36,214 nucleotides of DNA, from NCBI GenBank assembly GCA_018819135.1, contig JAHJQK010000091.1:1-36214 (forward strand). The letters are read 5' to 3'. The notes under the pieces were generated by a model. It saw only the letters and a list, made by a program, of their open reading frames with translations. It made no database searches and had not been told where the DNA came from. Of the stretch, positions 8,575-17,186 are shown in pieces; the first letter of the stretch is position 1; each line of letters starts with the position of its first letter. The DNA is from Pseudomonadota bacterium (lineage in GTDB: Bacteria > Desulfobacterota > SM23-61). A program made the position numbers and the translations under genes.

Positions 8575-8701
8575 ATTCTTTATTTTTAATGTTGAGGAAT
8601 ACGCCGCAGATGGTCTTTTTACGGGCTGTCATTTTTGGCTTGCATCAGGGGGAAAAATATTTCTTAATGAAAAGGAAAGAAATCATCACAGGAGTTATTC
8701 C

Positions 8702-9118
8702 ATGAAGCTCATAATCTTTTTGTTTCTGACGACTTTATTCTGGGGGATGGCGGCGATCTTCGATAAGTTGGCTCTGGGAAAAACCAGTCCCTTCACCGGA
8801 ATGATGGTTCGGCAATTCATCCTGACCGGAATCTTGCTCGCCGTCGGCGTTGGCAGCGGCCGGTTGGGGAATTTGGGAACTCTGGACGGGCGTTCCATCG
8901 TTCTCTTCGGATTGAGTGGAATCTGCGGAGGTGCGGCGGGGCTTTGGACCTACTACCATGCTCTACGGTTGGGTGGAGCGTCGCTGGTCGTGCCGATTAC
9001 GGCCACCTATCCATTAATCGCTGTCTTGTTGAGTTGGCTGATTTTACAGGAGAGTCTAACCGTTTCCCGCATCATCGGGACAGCCTTGATCGTTCTGGGG
9101 GTGTGGTTGGTCAAATAA
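8702..9118 (+). CDS. half-size EamA/DMT-family membrane transporter
   Basis: The 138-residue product is one EamA unit with about five hydrophobic segments (KLIIFLFLTTLFWGMAAIF, FILTGILLAVGVGS, IVLFGLSGICGGAAG, VVPITATYPLIAVLLSWLIL, IIGTALIVLGVWLV). Full EamA permeases have two such units; single-unit forms of about 140 residues are common and probably work as dimers. The PITATYPL..LSWLILQE motif near residue 97 is typical. The substrate is unknown. AGGAG eight bases before the ATG supports the start. It stands alone after the terminator and converges on topA. Confidence 0.85.
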   Translation: MKLIIFLFLTTLFWGMAAIFDKLALGKTSPFTGMMVRQFILTGILLAVGVGSGRLGNLGTLDGRSIVLFGLSGICGGAAGLWTYYHALRLGGASLVVPITATYPLIAVLLSWLILQESLTVSRIIGTALIVLGVWLVK

Positions 9119-9120
9119 AA

Positions 9121-9165
9121 CAGGCGATAGGTAATAGGCTATAGGCTATAGGCGATACACTAACG
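9121..9165. repeat. degenerate word repeat (GGCTATA type)
   Basis: Near-tandem copies of AGGCTATAGGC and TAATAGGC fill the gap between the EamA gene and topA. The same words recur at 22570-22620. No terminator is visible between the two convergent genes. Confidence 0.55.
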
Positions 9166-9187
9166 ACTAAAGATTTAGGGCTGCCGA

Positions 9188-11599
9188 CTAATTTTCCCTG
9201 GTTTTTTTCTCCGCTGCTTTTTCTTTCTTAATGGACGGCTTTTCCTTTTGCTCCTCGGGAGTCTCCCTTCCTTCGCGATGGGCAGAGGTCAATTTTTTAG
9301 TGTAACGGCACTTCGGGTAACTACTGCAAGCGATAAATTGGCCAAACCGCCCTTGGCGATAGACCAGCGGCGAGCCACACTGCTCACAATTCTCGCCGGT
9401 AAGGGTGGATGGGGCGGCCTCAGCCCCCTTTCCAGATGGAGCGATCTTCTTCGTGTTTTTACACGTAGGGTAATTGGAACAGGCCAAAAATTTTCCGAAG
9501 CGCCCGGTTTTGATGACCATGGAAGCTCCGCATTTCTCGCAGACCTCTGAGCTTATCTCGTCTTGAGCCACTTCAAGCTTCCCCTCTCCGTTGATCAGCA
9601 TCTTTTTCGTGTTCTTACACTTGGGGTAATTGGAGCAGGCCAGGAATTTTCCGAAGCGTCCCGCCTTGGTGGCCATGGAAGCGCCGCACTTCTCGCAAGT
9701 CTCTTGAACGGGTTCTTCCTGGACAATCTCGATCCCTCCGGCCCCATTACGCTGGAACTCTTTGGTATTTTTGCATTGGGGGTAATTGGAACAGGCTAAA
9801 AATTGGCCATGCCGACCGAGTTTGATGACCATGGGTGCGCCGCATTTTTCGCAACGCAGCTCCGTGGGGACCCCTTTCCCTTTTATATCCTGCATTTCCA
9901 CCTTGGCTTTTTCCAGGTCCTTTTGAAAGGGTTCATAAAAATCCTCCAGAGCCTGCACCCAGGGCAACTGTCCTTCTTCCACTTTGTCCAGCTCGTCCTC
10001 CATTTGCGCTGTGAATTGCACGTCGAGGATAACCGGGAAATTCTCAACCAATAAATCCGAAACCAGGCATCCCAGTTCCGTGGGGTAGAGCCGGCCTTTC
10101 TCCTTGGCGACATATTCCCTTTCCTGAATATTGTCAAGGATTGTGGCATAGGTTGACGGGCGACCGATCCCTTTTTCCTCGAGCTCCTTGATTAAGGTGG
10201 CTTCCGTATATCGCGGTGGCGGTTGGGTGAAGTGCTGCTCCGGGATTATGTTGAGGGGTTTTAATCCCTCGCCAATGGAGAGGTCCGGAAGCTTTCCTTC
10301 TTCCTGGTCTTCCCTTTCCGAGTTTTCATCGGCGGTTTCGATGTACAGGGTCATAAAGCCCGGGAAGAGCAGGATGGATCCACTGGCGCGGAATAGGTAT
10401 TTCCCAGCCTGGATATCTACCGAGGTCTGATCGTATACCGCCGGGTTCATCTGGCAGGCTACAAAGCGGTTCCAGATGAGATCATAAAGGGCCAACTGAT
10501 CTTTATTAAGGAAGGGTCTCAGGGTTTCCGGATTACGAGTCACGGAAGCAGGGCGGATCGCCTCGTGGGCTTCCTGGGCCGTCTTGCGGCTCTTGTAAAA
10601 ATTAGGTTTCTCGGGTAAATAATCGGGTCCGAATTTTTCGACAATGAACTGGCGCACGTCTTGCACTGCCTCTGGAGAAATGCGTACCGAGTCCGTGCGC
10701 ATGTACGTAATCAAACCTACCGGGCCTTCTTGCCCAAGCTCGACTCCTTCATACAGCCTTTGAGCCAAAGACATGGTCTTCTTGGCGGTAAAACGCAGCT
10801 TACGCCAAGCCTCTTGCTGGAGTTGGCTGGTAATATAGGGTGGAGGGGGGTTTTTTCGGCGTTCTTTCCTTTCGATTTCTTTTACGGAAAAAGAGCAGAG
10901 CGACAGGTCTTGGAGGATGGCCTGCGCCTCCTCTTCCTTTTTAATCTCAGCCTTTTTGGAATCGATTCGCGCCAAGGTAGCCTTAAAAGAAGGGGGAAAA
11001 TTCCCTTCGAGGAGGGCCTGGATTGTCCAGTACTCCTGGGGGACGAAAGACTGTATTTCCTTCTCCCTTTCGCAAAGGAGGCGGACAGCAACGGATTGGA
11101 CCCGTCCCGCGCTCAAGCCTCGCCGGACTTTGTCCCAGAGAAGAGGACTGATCAGGTATCCTACCAAGCGATCAAGAATGCGGCGGGCTTGTTGAGCTTC
11201 GTATTTATCTTTATCCAAACGTTCGGGTTTAAGGATCGCTTCCCGCACGCTGCGGGCGGTAATCTCGTTAAACAGAACCCGGTGAATCTTTTTCGGCGGC
11301 CGCTTTAATTCTTCAGCGATATGCCAGGCAATGGCTTCTCCTTCGCGATCGGGATCCGTCGCCAGATAAATGGAATCCACCTTTTCCGCTGCCTTTTTAA
11401 TCTCTTTCAGAACCTTGATCTTTCCTTTAATGACCTGGTACTGGGGCATAAACCCGTTTTCGATATCAACTCCTAAACGGCTTTCCGGAAGATCTTTAAC
11501 ATGCCCCACCGATGCTTTGATGACATAATCATCTTTAAGGTAATTAGCGATCGTCCGGGCCTTGGCCGGTGATTCGACGATGATCAACGACTTGGACAT
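9188..11599 (-). CDS. topA: DNA topoisomerase I
   Basis: The 803-residue protein relaxes negative supercoils. The start is the ATG at 11599 (MSKSLIIVESPAKA), the invariant N-terminus of bacterial topoisomerase I, with AGAGGAG upstream; an in-frame upstream ATG adds a non-conserved leader. The Toprim acidic motif TDPDREGEA is at 81-89, the SAGRVQSVA motif at 163-171, and the catalytic tyrosine is Y299 in LITYMRTDSVRIS. The C-terminus has four successive zinc ribbons of the CxxCG...C..YPxC type near residues 588, 652, 708 and 745 (approximate). A lysine/glutamate-rich tail ends the chain. dprA lies upstream on the same strand, an arrangement common in many bacteria. Confidence 0.97.
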   Translation of the reverse strand: MSKSLIIVESPAKARTIANYLKDDYVIKASVGHVKDLPESRLGVDIENGFMPQYQVIKGKIKVLKEIKKAAEKVDSIYLATDPDREGEAIAWHIAEELKRPPKKIHRVLFNEITARSVREAILKPERLDKDKYEAQQARRILDRLVGYLISPLLWDKVRRGLSAGRVQSVAVRLLCEREKEIQSFVPQEYWTIQALLEGNFPPSFKATLARIDSKKAEIKKEEEAQAILQDLSLCSFSVKEIERKERRKNPPPPYITSQLQQEAWRKLRFTAKKTMSLAQRLYEGVELGQEGPVGLITYMRTDSVRISPEAVQDVRQFIVEKFGPDYLPEKPNFYKSRKTAQEAHEAIRPASVTRNPETLRPFLNKDQLALYDLIWNRFVACQMNPAVYDQTSVDIQAGKYLFRASGSILLFPGFMTLYIETADENSEREDQEEGKLPDLSIGEGLKPLNIIPEQHFTQPPPRYTEATLIKELEEKGIGRPSTYATILDNIQEREYVAKEKGRLYPTELGCLVSDLLVENFPVILDVQFTAQMEDELDKVEEGQLPWVQALEDFYEPFQKDLEKAKVEMQDIKGKGVPTELRCEKCGAPMVIKLGRHGQFLACSNYPQCKNTKEFQRNGAGGIEIVQEEPVQETCEKCGASMATKAGRFGKFLACSNYPKCKNTKKMLINGEGKLEVAQDEISSEVCEKCGASMVIKTGRFGKFLACSNYPTCKNTKKIAPSGKGAEAAPSTLTGENCEQCGSPLVYRQGRFGQFIACSSYPKCRYTKKLTSAHREGRETPEEQKEKPSIKKEKAAEKKTREN

Positions 11600-11616
11600 T
11601 CCATCTCCTCTAATTT

Positions 11617-11775
11617 TTTCACCACAGAGATCACAGCGCGGCATAGCCGCAACCAAAAGAAATCACCCCCTCCCAACCCTCCCCCCTCGAGGGGGAGGGA
11701 TAGGGTGGGGGGGATTGCTTAATAAAATATTGAGAAATTGCACGTTAGTAGTGCAGAGAACGCAGAGTTATAAAT
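11617..11775. repeat. composite intergenic repeat element, copy 2 (inverted relative to copy 1)
   Basis: Bases 11600-11925 hold no gene. Read on the minus strand this element has CTCTGCACTACTAACGTGCAA, then ATTTTATTAAGCAA, a long C-rich/G-rich hairpin centred on CTCGAG (about 11670-11712), GGTTGCGGCTATGCCGCG and CTCTGTGGTGAA. Order and sequence match 6135-6373. The remainder to 11925 is AT-rich and ends in the words AACTCGTAACCCGAAACCC. Confidence 0.75.
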
Positions 11776-11925
11776 AAAAAGTTCAATTTTTCTTTCAATG
11801 TATCTTTAGCCATCTCCATGATTTGCTATAAAAATGAATTTTCGTTACCCAGTGCCTATATAATAAAAAAGCTTGAAACTCGTAACCCGAAACCCGAAAC
11901 TTTTTTTCTGTTCTTTGTGGCAATC

Positions 11926-13008
11926 CTATGCTTTGGCGAAGCGCATCCCGGGGAACTGCTTGACGTGCCCGGCAAGTTCGAGGGCCAGGAGGATCGCTGA
12001 AATTTTGGCGCTGGAGAGGGCCGTACGAGCGATGATCTGGTCGATATGCAAAGCCCCCTGTTCCAGAGTCAAGTAGACTCTGGACTCTTCTTCCGAGAGT
12101 TTCGGCTGCGGGGGCGTTGCGGGAATCGCGGGTCGGGGTATATGATGGATTTCTTCCAAAATGTCTTCGGCCCGAGTGACCAACTTAGCCCCTTCTTTGA
12201 TTAACCGGTTTGCACCCTCACTCCGGGCGGAATCCACATTTCCGGGAACCGCATAAACATCCCGCCCCTGATCCAGGGCGAACCGGGCCGTGATCAAAGA
12301 GCCGCTGCGCAGTGTGGCTTCTACTACGGCCACTCCCAGAGACAGCCCGCTGATTACCCGGTTACGAATAGGAAAATGGTCGCTATCGGGTGGTGTTCCC
12401 AGCGGAAACTCGGAGATAACGGCTCCCTGAGCAGCTACCCTTGCAAACAAATCACGGTTTTCAGGCGGATAAATTATGTCCACTCCGCAACCTAACACCC
12501 CAATGGTCCTGCCGCCAGCTGCGAGAGCGCCCTGGTGCGCACAAGAATCGACCCCCCTGGCCAAGCCACTGACCACGGTTACCCCCTTTCTACTCAAGCC
12601 CATGGAAATTCGCTCTGCGGCTAATTGGCCATAAGTTGTGGGGTTACGGGAGCCTACGACCGCCACCGCTATTGGGTCTTGCGGAATCAGAGATCCCAGA
12701 ACGTAGAGCAGGGGTGGAGGATCATATATTTGTTTCAGATTCACCGGATATTCTTCATCCTCCCAAGTTACCAGTTTTGCGCCATTCTTTTCCGAGAGGC
12801 GAAGCTCCTTTTCCACCGTGTGCTTCCAATCGAATCTCTTGAGCGAGGCGACAACCTTCGCGCCCATCCCTTCTACCCGCTTCAGATCTTTCGGAGAAGC
12901 TCTAAAGACTCCTTCAGGGCTGCCAAAAGCTTGAGTTAAGCGCTTGAAAAGAACGCTGCCCACACCCGGAGCCATCGTTAAACCTACCCAATGATAAAGG
13001 TCTTTCAA
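11926..13008 (-). CDS. dprA: DNA processing protein DprA (Smf)
   Basis: The 360-residue product loads RecA on incoming single-stranded DNA in transformable bacteria and is widely conserved elsewhere. An N-terminal helix-hairpin-helix-like segment (APGVGSVLFKRL, VEGMGAKVV) is followed by the Rossmann-like core VAVVGSRNPTTYG, VVSGLARGVDSCAHQGAL, GVLGCGVDIIYPPEN and FPIRNRVISGLS, then GSLITARFALDQGRDVYAVPG. A winged-helix domain ends the chain (about residues 300-360). I chose TTG 13008 because AGGAGAGG lies four bases upstream. TTG codons at 13035 and 13038 lie in the T run of the preceding terminator and are rejected. topA is downstream after a repeat element, so joint transcription is uncertain. 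Confidence 0.93.
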   Translation of the reverse strand: MKDLYHWVGLTMAPGVGSVLFKRLTQAFGSPEGVFRASPKDLKRVEGMGAKVVASLKRFDWKHTVEKELRLSEKNGAKLVTWEDEEYPVNLKQIYDPPPLLYVLGSLIPQDPIAVAVVGSRNPTTYGQLAAERISMGLSRKGVTVVSGLARGVDSCAHQGALAAGGRTIGVLGCGVDIIYPPENRDLFARVAAQGAVISEFPLGTPPDSDHFPIRNRVISGLSLGVAVVEATLRSGSLITARFALDQGRDVYAVPGNVDSARSEGANRLIKEGAKLVTRAEDILEEIHHIPRPAIPATPPQPKLSEEESRVYLTLEQGALHIDQIIARTALSSAKISAILLALELAGHVKQFPGMRFAKA

Positions 13009-13036
13009 CGATCCTCTCCTGTCTCCTGAACCCAAC

Positions 13037-13073
13037 AAAAAAGGGATTATGGACTCTGCGGACCCACAATCCC
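13037..13073 (-). terminator. rho-independent terminator between the FlgT_C-like gene and dprA
   Basis: On the minus strand GGGATTGTGG pairs over ten bases with CCATAATCCC (one G-T pair), loop of about 17 bases, followed by six T. It ends 29 bases before the dprA start. A second hairpin with arms CCCGG/CCGGG lies just upstream at 13096-13112, so the spacer is highly structured. Confidence 0.85.
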
Positions 13074-13131
13074 TAAGTCTTCTTACCTTGAACCACCCGG
13101 CCCTCCGGGTTGGCCCTATAAATACGAGGGT

Positions 13132-13929
13132 TCACTCTGAGCCAGATACAGCTTGATCGCCAATGTGAATAGCTTGGGACGAGAGGGTGATGAAGGCAGT
13201 GGAAGTTTCCTCCTGCACAGAAACCACTACCGCTTCCCCTACCTGGTTCAGGGGTAACTGGGTTTTATCCTCTTTCAGGCTTTCTTCAGGATAGTTGCCA
13301 ATTTGATAAATTTTGAAAAGAGCCCCCACTACTACCCCGTCTTGACTTCCCCGGTCGATGAAGACAAATTCATTGGTCGTGATGTTCTCTACACCCTCTT
13401 GAGAGGAAATCACCCTCCCTTCGATTTTTTTAAAAGTGCGGATGGGTACAGCCTCGGGGACGACCGGGGTAGGAGCAAGGATATAATCTCCACGGAAGAT
13501 CGGTCGATTGGACTCATGAATCTTGGCGGTCACGATATGATCTTGACCTTCCAGGATGACCAGTTTCCCTGGACTCACTACCAGGTGCCCAATTTTTTCT
13601 TTGGTTATAGGATGACTTATGGCTTGCCCCAGGTGCATGATGCTAAACCGATCGCCGGGCTTTACTTTTTTCCCCGGCTGTAAACGGATGTAAACAACTT
13701 CCCCTTTGCTCAGGTTGACCACTGCCTCTTTGGTCCCCACGATCGTTCCCCACGATGGAACTGGTTTCGAGGTGATGAAGCCGACCGATTGCATCTGATC
13801 ACGGAGTGTTTGCTCCGAGGGTTCCAAGGCCTGGCCCGCTTGCGCTCGACTTTCTGTTGATTCTCCGAAGATTAACAGGCCCAGGAGAATGACCAATCCT
13901 GAACTCAGGGTCATTTTCATCTGCCGCAT
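13132..13929 (-). CDS. secreted FlgT_C-like / LysM-associated protein of unknown function
   Basis: The 265-residue product has a hydrophobic leader (LSSGLVILLGLLIFGEST) with likely cleavage at SRAQA, so it is exported. It contains two similar beta-rich units. In the first, TIVGTKEAVVNLSKGEVVYI is followed by GDRFSIMHLG and HPITKEKIGHL; in the second, NEFVFIDRGSQDGVVVGALF and NQVGEAVVVSVQ. This pattern matches FlgT C-terminal-like repeats that in delta-proteobacterial relatives follow a LysM domain, often next to dprA. No LysM domain is present here. GGAGGTGGGTA directly precedes the ATG at 13929. A strong terminator follows. Function is unknown; a cell-envelope role is inferred. Confidence 0.7.
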   Translation of the reverse strand: MRQMKMTLSSGLVILLGLLIFGESTESRAQAGQALEPSEQTLRDQMQSVGFITSKPVPSWGTIVGTKEAVVNLSKGEVVYIRLQPGKKVKPGDRFSIMHLGQAISHPITKEKIGHLVVSPGKLVILEGQDHIVTAKIHESNRPIFRGDYILAPTPVVPEAVPIRTFKKIEGRVISSQEGVENITTNEFVFIDRGSQDGVVVGALFKIYQIGNYPEESLKEDKTQLPLNQVGEAVVVSVQEETSTAFITLSSQAIHIGDQAVSGSE

Positions 13930-13998
13930 TACCCACCTCCGGATTTTTTAAATTGGCCAGAAAAGTTCCCGCAAGATCCCTGCCTTTATAGTTTTTTT

Positions 13999-14028
13999 AA
14001 AATACCTTCCGGCTCCTCTTTTTGTCAA
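13999..14028 (-). promoter_or_regulatory. candidate sigma70 promoter for the secreted protein gene
   Basis: Minus-strand TTGACA (14028-14023) and TATTTT (14004-13999) are 18 bases apart, about 70 bases before the ATG at 13929. A 108-codon minus frame at 13997-14323 overlaps this and the divergent promoter and looks spurious. Nothing else is recognised between 14029 and 14235. Confidence 0.5.
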
Positions 14029-14235
14029 GTCTATTTTTCTCTATTTTTCTCTTGCCTTTCCCTTGCCGCCTCACTTTTACATTATTATTTTCGAGTCCAA
14101 GGAGGCAGGAAAATGCTTTGTTTGGCGGGGAATGAATAGGGTTCAAGAAATCAAGGGTTCTTGTGTTCCCGGATAAGGGGAAAAACAAAGGAAATTGCTG
14201 GATTTCTGGAAATTCGGTAAATAAGGAATTTAAGT

Positions 14236-14263
14236 TTGACTTTCGAGGTGGGAATGATACAAT
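14236..14263 (+). promoter_or_regulatory. candidate sigma70 promoter for the acyl-CoA dehydrogenase/AbfD region
   Basis: TTGACT (14236-14241) and TACAAT (14258-14263) are 16 bases apart. Transcription would begin near 14270, about 95 bases before the ATG at 14364. Confidence 0.55.
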
Positions 14264-14363
14264 AGCGCCGATTTGGGGCGGCCAGTAACGGAGGGAAACG
14301 AACCCGCCCGGGTTGCGACCCAATCTCCATTGGGAGATGACGAATGGGGAAAGGAGTGGATTA

Positions 14364-15509
14364 ATGAATTTTGAACTTAGTGAAGAACAAAAGATGATTC
14401 AAGAGATGGCCCGCGATTTTGCTGAAAATGAAATCAAACCCAAGGCCCCTGAATTGGACAAAACGGAACGTCATCCGGCGGAAATCGTACAGAAAATGGC
14501 CGAGTTGAACCTCCTGGGCATTGCCATCCCGGATGTTTACGGCGGTGGGGGGGCCGATATTGTCAGTTACGTAGTAGCCCTGGAGGAAATATCCCGGGGT
14601 TGCGCCAGCGTGGGAGTGATCATGTCGGTTAATAACTCCCTGGTCTGCGATCCCATTTACACTTTTGGGACAGAAGAGCAGAAAAAAAAGTATCTTACAC
14701 CCTTAGCTGCGGGGAAAAAACTGGGATGTTTCGGCTTGACCGAACCCGAAGCCGGATCCGATGCGGCCGCCCAGAAGACTACGGCTGTGCTCCACGGAGA
14801 TGAATGGGTAATCAACGGCAAGAAAAACTTTATCACCAATGGCAACGTGGCGGACTATTGCGTACTCATGGCCATGACCGATAAGAGCAAAGGATACAAG
14901 GGGATCAGTTGCTTTATCGTGGATTGTAAGGCTCCGGGATTTTCTGTGGGAGTGGTGGAAAAGAAGTTGGGGATCAAAGCTTCTGGAACTGCCGAATTAA
15001 TCTTTGAAGATTATCGCCTTCCTAAAGAAAACCTCGTTGGCCAGGTAGGCCAGGGGTTTTACGTGGCCATGAACACGTTAGACGGAGGCCGCATCGGCAT
15101 CGCTTCCCAGGCTCTGGGTATTGCCCGCGCTGCCCTGGAAGCAGCCACTGAATACTCCAAGACCCGGGTGCAGTTCGGGAAACCCATCTCTCAGTTTCAG
15201 GCCATCCAGTGGATGATCGCCGACATGGCCACCGAGCTGGATGCTGCCCGGTTGTTGACGCTTCGGGCGGCCTTTTTGAAAGATCACAAAATGCGCTACG
15301 AGAAGGAAGCGGCCATGGCCAAGTTATATGCTTCCGAAGCAGCCAGCCGCATTACCACCAAGGCCATCCAGATTCATGGGGGATACGGATACATTCAAGA
15401 ATACAACGTGGAAAGACATTTCCGCGATGCCCGGATCACGGAGCTTTATGAAGGAACCTCCGAAGTTATGAGGTTGGTCATATCGAGCAATATTCTGAAG
15501 GGGAGATAA
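14364..15509 (+). CDS. short-chain acyl-CoA dehydrogenase (butyryl-CoA dehydrogenase type)
   Basis: The 381-residue protein has the standard length of the butyryl-CoA dehydrogenase family. It begins MNFELSEEQKMIQEMARDFA and shows FGLTEPEAGSDAAAQ (middle domain, near 123), NGKKNFITNG, RVQFGKPISQFQAIQ and IQIHGGYGYIQEYNVERHFRDARI; E363 in LYEGTSEV is the catalytic base. It should interconvert butyryl-CoA and crotonyl-CoA or a similar pair with electron-transfer flavoprotein; no etf genes are in the window. AAGGAG lies eight bases before the ATG; an earlier in-frame GTG/ATG region has no conserved sequence. It is followed 112 bases later by 4-hydroxybutyryl-CoA dehydratase, whose product is crotonyl-CoA, which supports a C4 substrate. 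Confidence 0.93.
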   Translation: MNFELSEEQKMIQEMARDFAENEIKPKAPELDKTERHPAEIVQKMAELNLLGIAIPDVYGGGGADIVSYVVALEEISRGCASVGVIMSVNNSLVCDPIYTFGTEEQKKKYLTPLAAGKKLGCFGLTEPEAGSDAAAQKTTAVLHGDEWVINGKKNFITNGNVADYCVLMAMTDKSKGYKGISCFIVDCKAPGFSVGVVEKKLGIKASGTAELIFEDYRLPKENLVGQVGQGFYVAMNTLDGGRIGIASQALGIARAALEAATEYSKTRVQFGKPISQFQAIQWMIADMATELDAARLLTLRAAFLKDHKMRYEKEAAMAKLYASEAASRITTKAIQIHGGYGYIQEYNVERHFRDARITELYEGTSEVMRLVISSNILKGR

Positions 15510-15523
15510 TGAACAATAGCGTA

Positions 15524-15600
15524 AATCGTGAGTTGTGAGTAGAGAGTTGTGAGTTGGAAAAAAGATGAAAATCCTACTCCCAACTCCCACCTCACAACTT
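15524..15600. repeat. inverted word repeat (GAGTTGTGAG type)
   Basis: Copies of GTGAGTTGTGAGT and GAGTTGTGAGTTGG on the plus strand are followed by CCAACTCCCACCTCACAACT, the reverse complement. This forms a hairpin in the spacer just before the dehydratase ribosome site. Confidence 0.6.
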
Positions 15601-15621
15601 ACGGAAAGGAAGAGGTTTCCG

Positions 15622-17070
15622 ATGATTAAGACCAAAGAAGATTACATCAACAGCCTGAAAAAATTAAACCACGTAGTTTATTATAAGGGGAAAAGGGTTC
15701 AGGACCTTACTACCCACCCTGCTTTTTTGCCCCACATCAACGCGGCGGGCAAGACCTACGAACTGGCCCTGATGCCGGAGCATGAAGATCTGATGACGGC
15801 CACCTCACACCTGACCGGAAAGAAAATCAATCGTTTTACCCACATTCACCAGAGCCGGGACGAACTGATCAAGAAGGTTCAGATGCTGCGCCTGATTTCC
15901 CACGAGACCGGAAGTTGTTTTCAGCGTTGCGTGGGGTTCGATGCCATGAACGCTCTCTACAGTACCACTTACGAGATTGATGAAAAATACGGGATATCCT
16001 ACCACCAACGACTCAGGAAGTTCATCGAATATATCCAGGAAAACAATTTTATGGTTGTGGGTTCGATGACCGATCCCAAGGGTGACCGTTCCAAAAGCCC
16101 CAGCCAACAGGCTGACCCTGATCTTTTTACGCATGTAGTGGAAAAGAAGGAAGAGGGGATCGTTCTTCGCGGAGCCAAAGCCCATCAAACGGGGGCCGTC
16201 AACTCCCACGAGATGCTCATCATGCCGACGCAGGCGCTCCGGCCGGAAGATAAAGACTATGCGGTGGCCTGCGCGGTTCCGGTGAATGCACCCGGGGTGA
16301 CCATGATTTTCGGCCGGCAGACCAACGAGGAGAGAAAATTTGAAGAAGGAGGAATTGACGCCGGCAATCCGGAGTTTGGCCTGGTAGGCGGGGAAGCGCT
16401 AATCGTTTTGGAAAATGTCTTCGTTCCCTGGGAGAGGGTCTTCATGTGCGGCGAAGTGGAATTTGCCGGCCCGCTGGTGGAACGTTTTGCTTCCCTGCAT
16501 CGACAGAATTATGGCGGATGCAAAGGCGGATTAGCCGACGTGCTGGTGGGGGCCAGCGCCCTGGCGGCCGATTACCAGGGGACTTCCCAGGCTTCCCACG
16601 TGCGCGATAAACTGGCGGAAATGACCCACCTGGCGGAAACGATTTATACCGGAAGCATCGCCTGCTCGGCCATGGGGCATAAAATGAAAGCGGGGAACTG
16701 GGAACCGGATACCCTTCTGGCGAACACCACCAAATATAATGTTACCAAGAATGTTTATGAAGTGGCCCGGCTGGCCCATGATATCGCCGGGGGGATCATT
16801 GCCACCATGCCCTTCGCAGATGATTTAAAGAATCCGGAGGTAGCGAAATATGTGGAGAAATATTTGAAGGGAGTGGCCAATGTTTCTACTGAAGACCGCA
16901 TCCGCCTGCTCCGCCTCATCGAGAATATGACCGGCGGGACGGCCCTGGCCGAATCCATGCATGGAGCCGGTTCTCCCCAGGCTCAAAAAGTGATGTACAT
17001 GCGCTCAGGGAATTGGGAGCAAAAAAAGAAGATGGCCAAGAAACTGGCTAAGATATCAGAAAAAGGATAA
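15622..17070 (+). CDS. abfD: 4-hydroxybutyryl-CoA dehydratase / vinylacetyl-CoA isomerase
   Basis: The 482-residue protein belongs to the HpaB/4-hydroxyphenylacetate hydroxylase-like flavoprotein family. It keeps the residues that bind the 4Fe-4S cluster in the Clostridium aminobutyricum enzyme: C99 and C103 (SCFQRC), H293 and C300 (HRQNYGGCK), equal to 99, 103, 292 and 299 there. E258 and Y297 match the catalytic E257 and Y296. This separates it from plain hydroxylases, which lack the cysteines. It converts 4-hydroxybutyryl-CoA to crotonyl-CoA, a radical reaction that is oxygen sensitive. The ATG at 15622 (MIKTKEDYINSLKKL) has GGAAGAGG upstream and gives the same numbering as known enzymes. 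Neighbours are an acyl-CoA dehydrogenase and a thiolase, fitting a C4-CoA pathway. Confidence 0.93.
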   Translation: MIKTKEDYINSLKKLNHVVYYKGKRVQDLTTHPAFLPHINAAGKTYELALMPEHEDLMTATSHLTGKKINRFTHIHQSRDELIKKVQMLRLISHETGSCFQRCVGFDAMNALYSTTYEIDEKYGISYHQRLRKFIEYIQENNFMVVGSMTDPKGDRSKSPSQQADPDLFTHVVEKKEEGIVLRGAKAHQTGAVNSHEMLIMPTQALRPEDKDYAVACAVPVNAPGVTMIFGRQTNEERKFEEGGIDAGNPEFGLVGGEALIVLENVFVPWERVFMCGEVEFAGPLVERFASLHRQNYGGCKGGLADVLVGASALAADYQGTSQASHVRDKLAEMTHLAETIYTGSIACSAMGHKMKAGNWEPDTLLANTTKYNVTKNVYEVARLAHDIAGGIIATMPFADDLKNPEVAKYVEKYLKGVANVSTEDRIRLLRLIENMTGGTALAESMHGAGSPQAQKVMYMRSGNWEQKKKMAKKLAKISEKG

Positions 17071-17080
17071 AAAAATATTA

Positions 17081-17165
17081 ACCGCAGAGGACGCAAAGAT
17101 GAAAAAGATGACGCTATGCGCATAGCGCCAAGCGCTTAGCGGTTCTCGGCGTGCTCTGCGGTGAA
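17081..17165. repeat. inverted repeat (ACCGCAGAGG type) with central palindrome
   Basis: ACCGCAGAGGACGC at 17081 and GTGCTCTGCGGTGAA at 17152-17165 are inverted arms around the perfect palindrome CGCTATGCGCATAGCG at 17112-17127. It occupies the gap between the dehydratase and thiolase genes and ends about ten bases before the thiolase ribosome site. Confidence 0.65.
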
Positions 17166-17186
17166 CAAAAAAACGGAGGGAAAAAG

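Noticed and set aside
13037-13127. tRNA or riboswitch in the spacer before dprA (GGTTCAA resembles a T-loop)
   Set aside because: No cloverleaf or acceptor stem can be drawn; the hairpins are explained by a terminator and a short palindrome.
13997-14323. 108-codon minus-strand frame in the divergent promoter region
   Set aside because: It covers promoters in both directions and shows no domain; composition follows the AT-rich spacer.
15622-17070. 4-hydroxyphenylacetate 3-monooxygenase (HpaB)
   Set aside because: All four Fe-S ligands of 4-hydroxybutyryl-CoA dehydratase are present, which monooxygenases lack.
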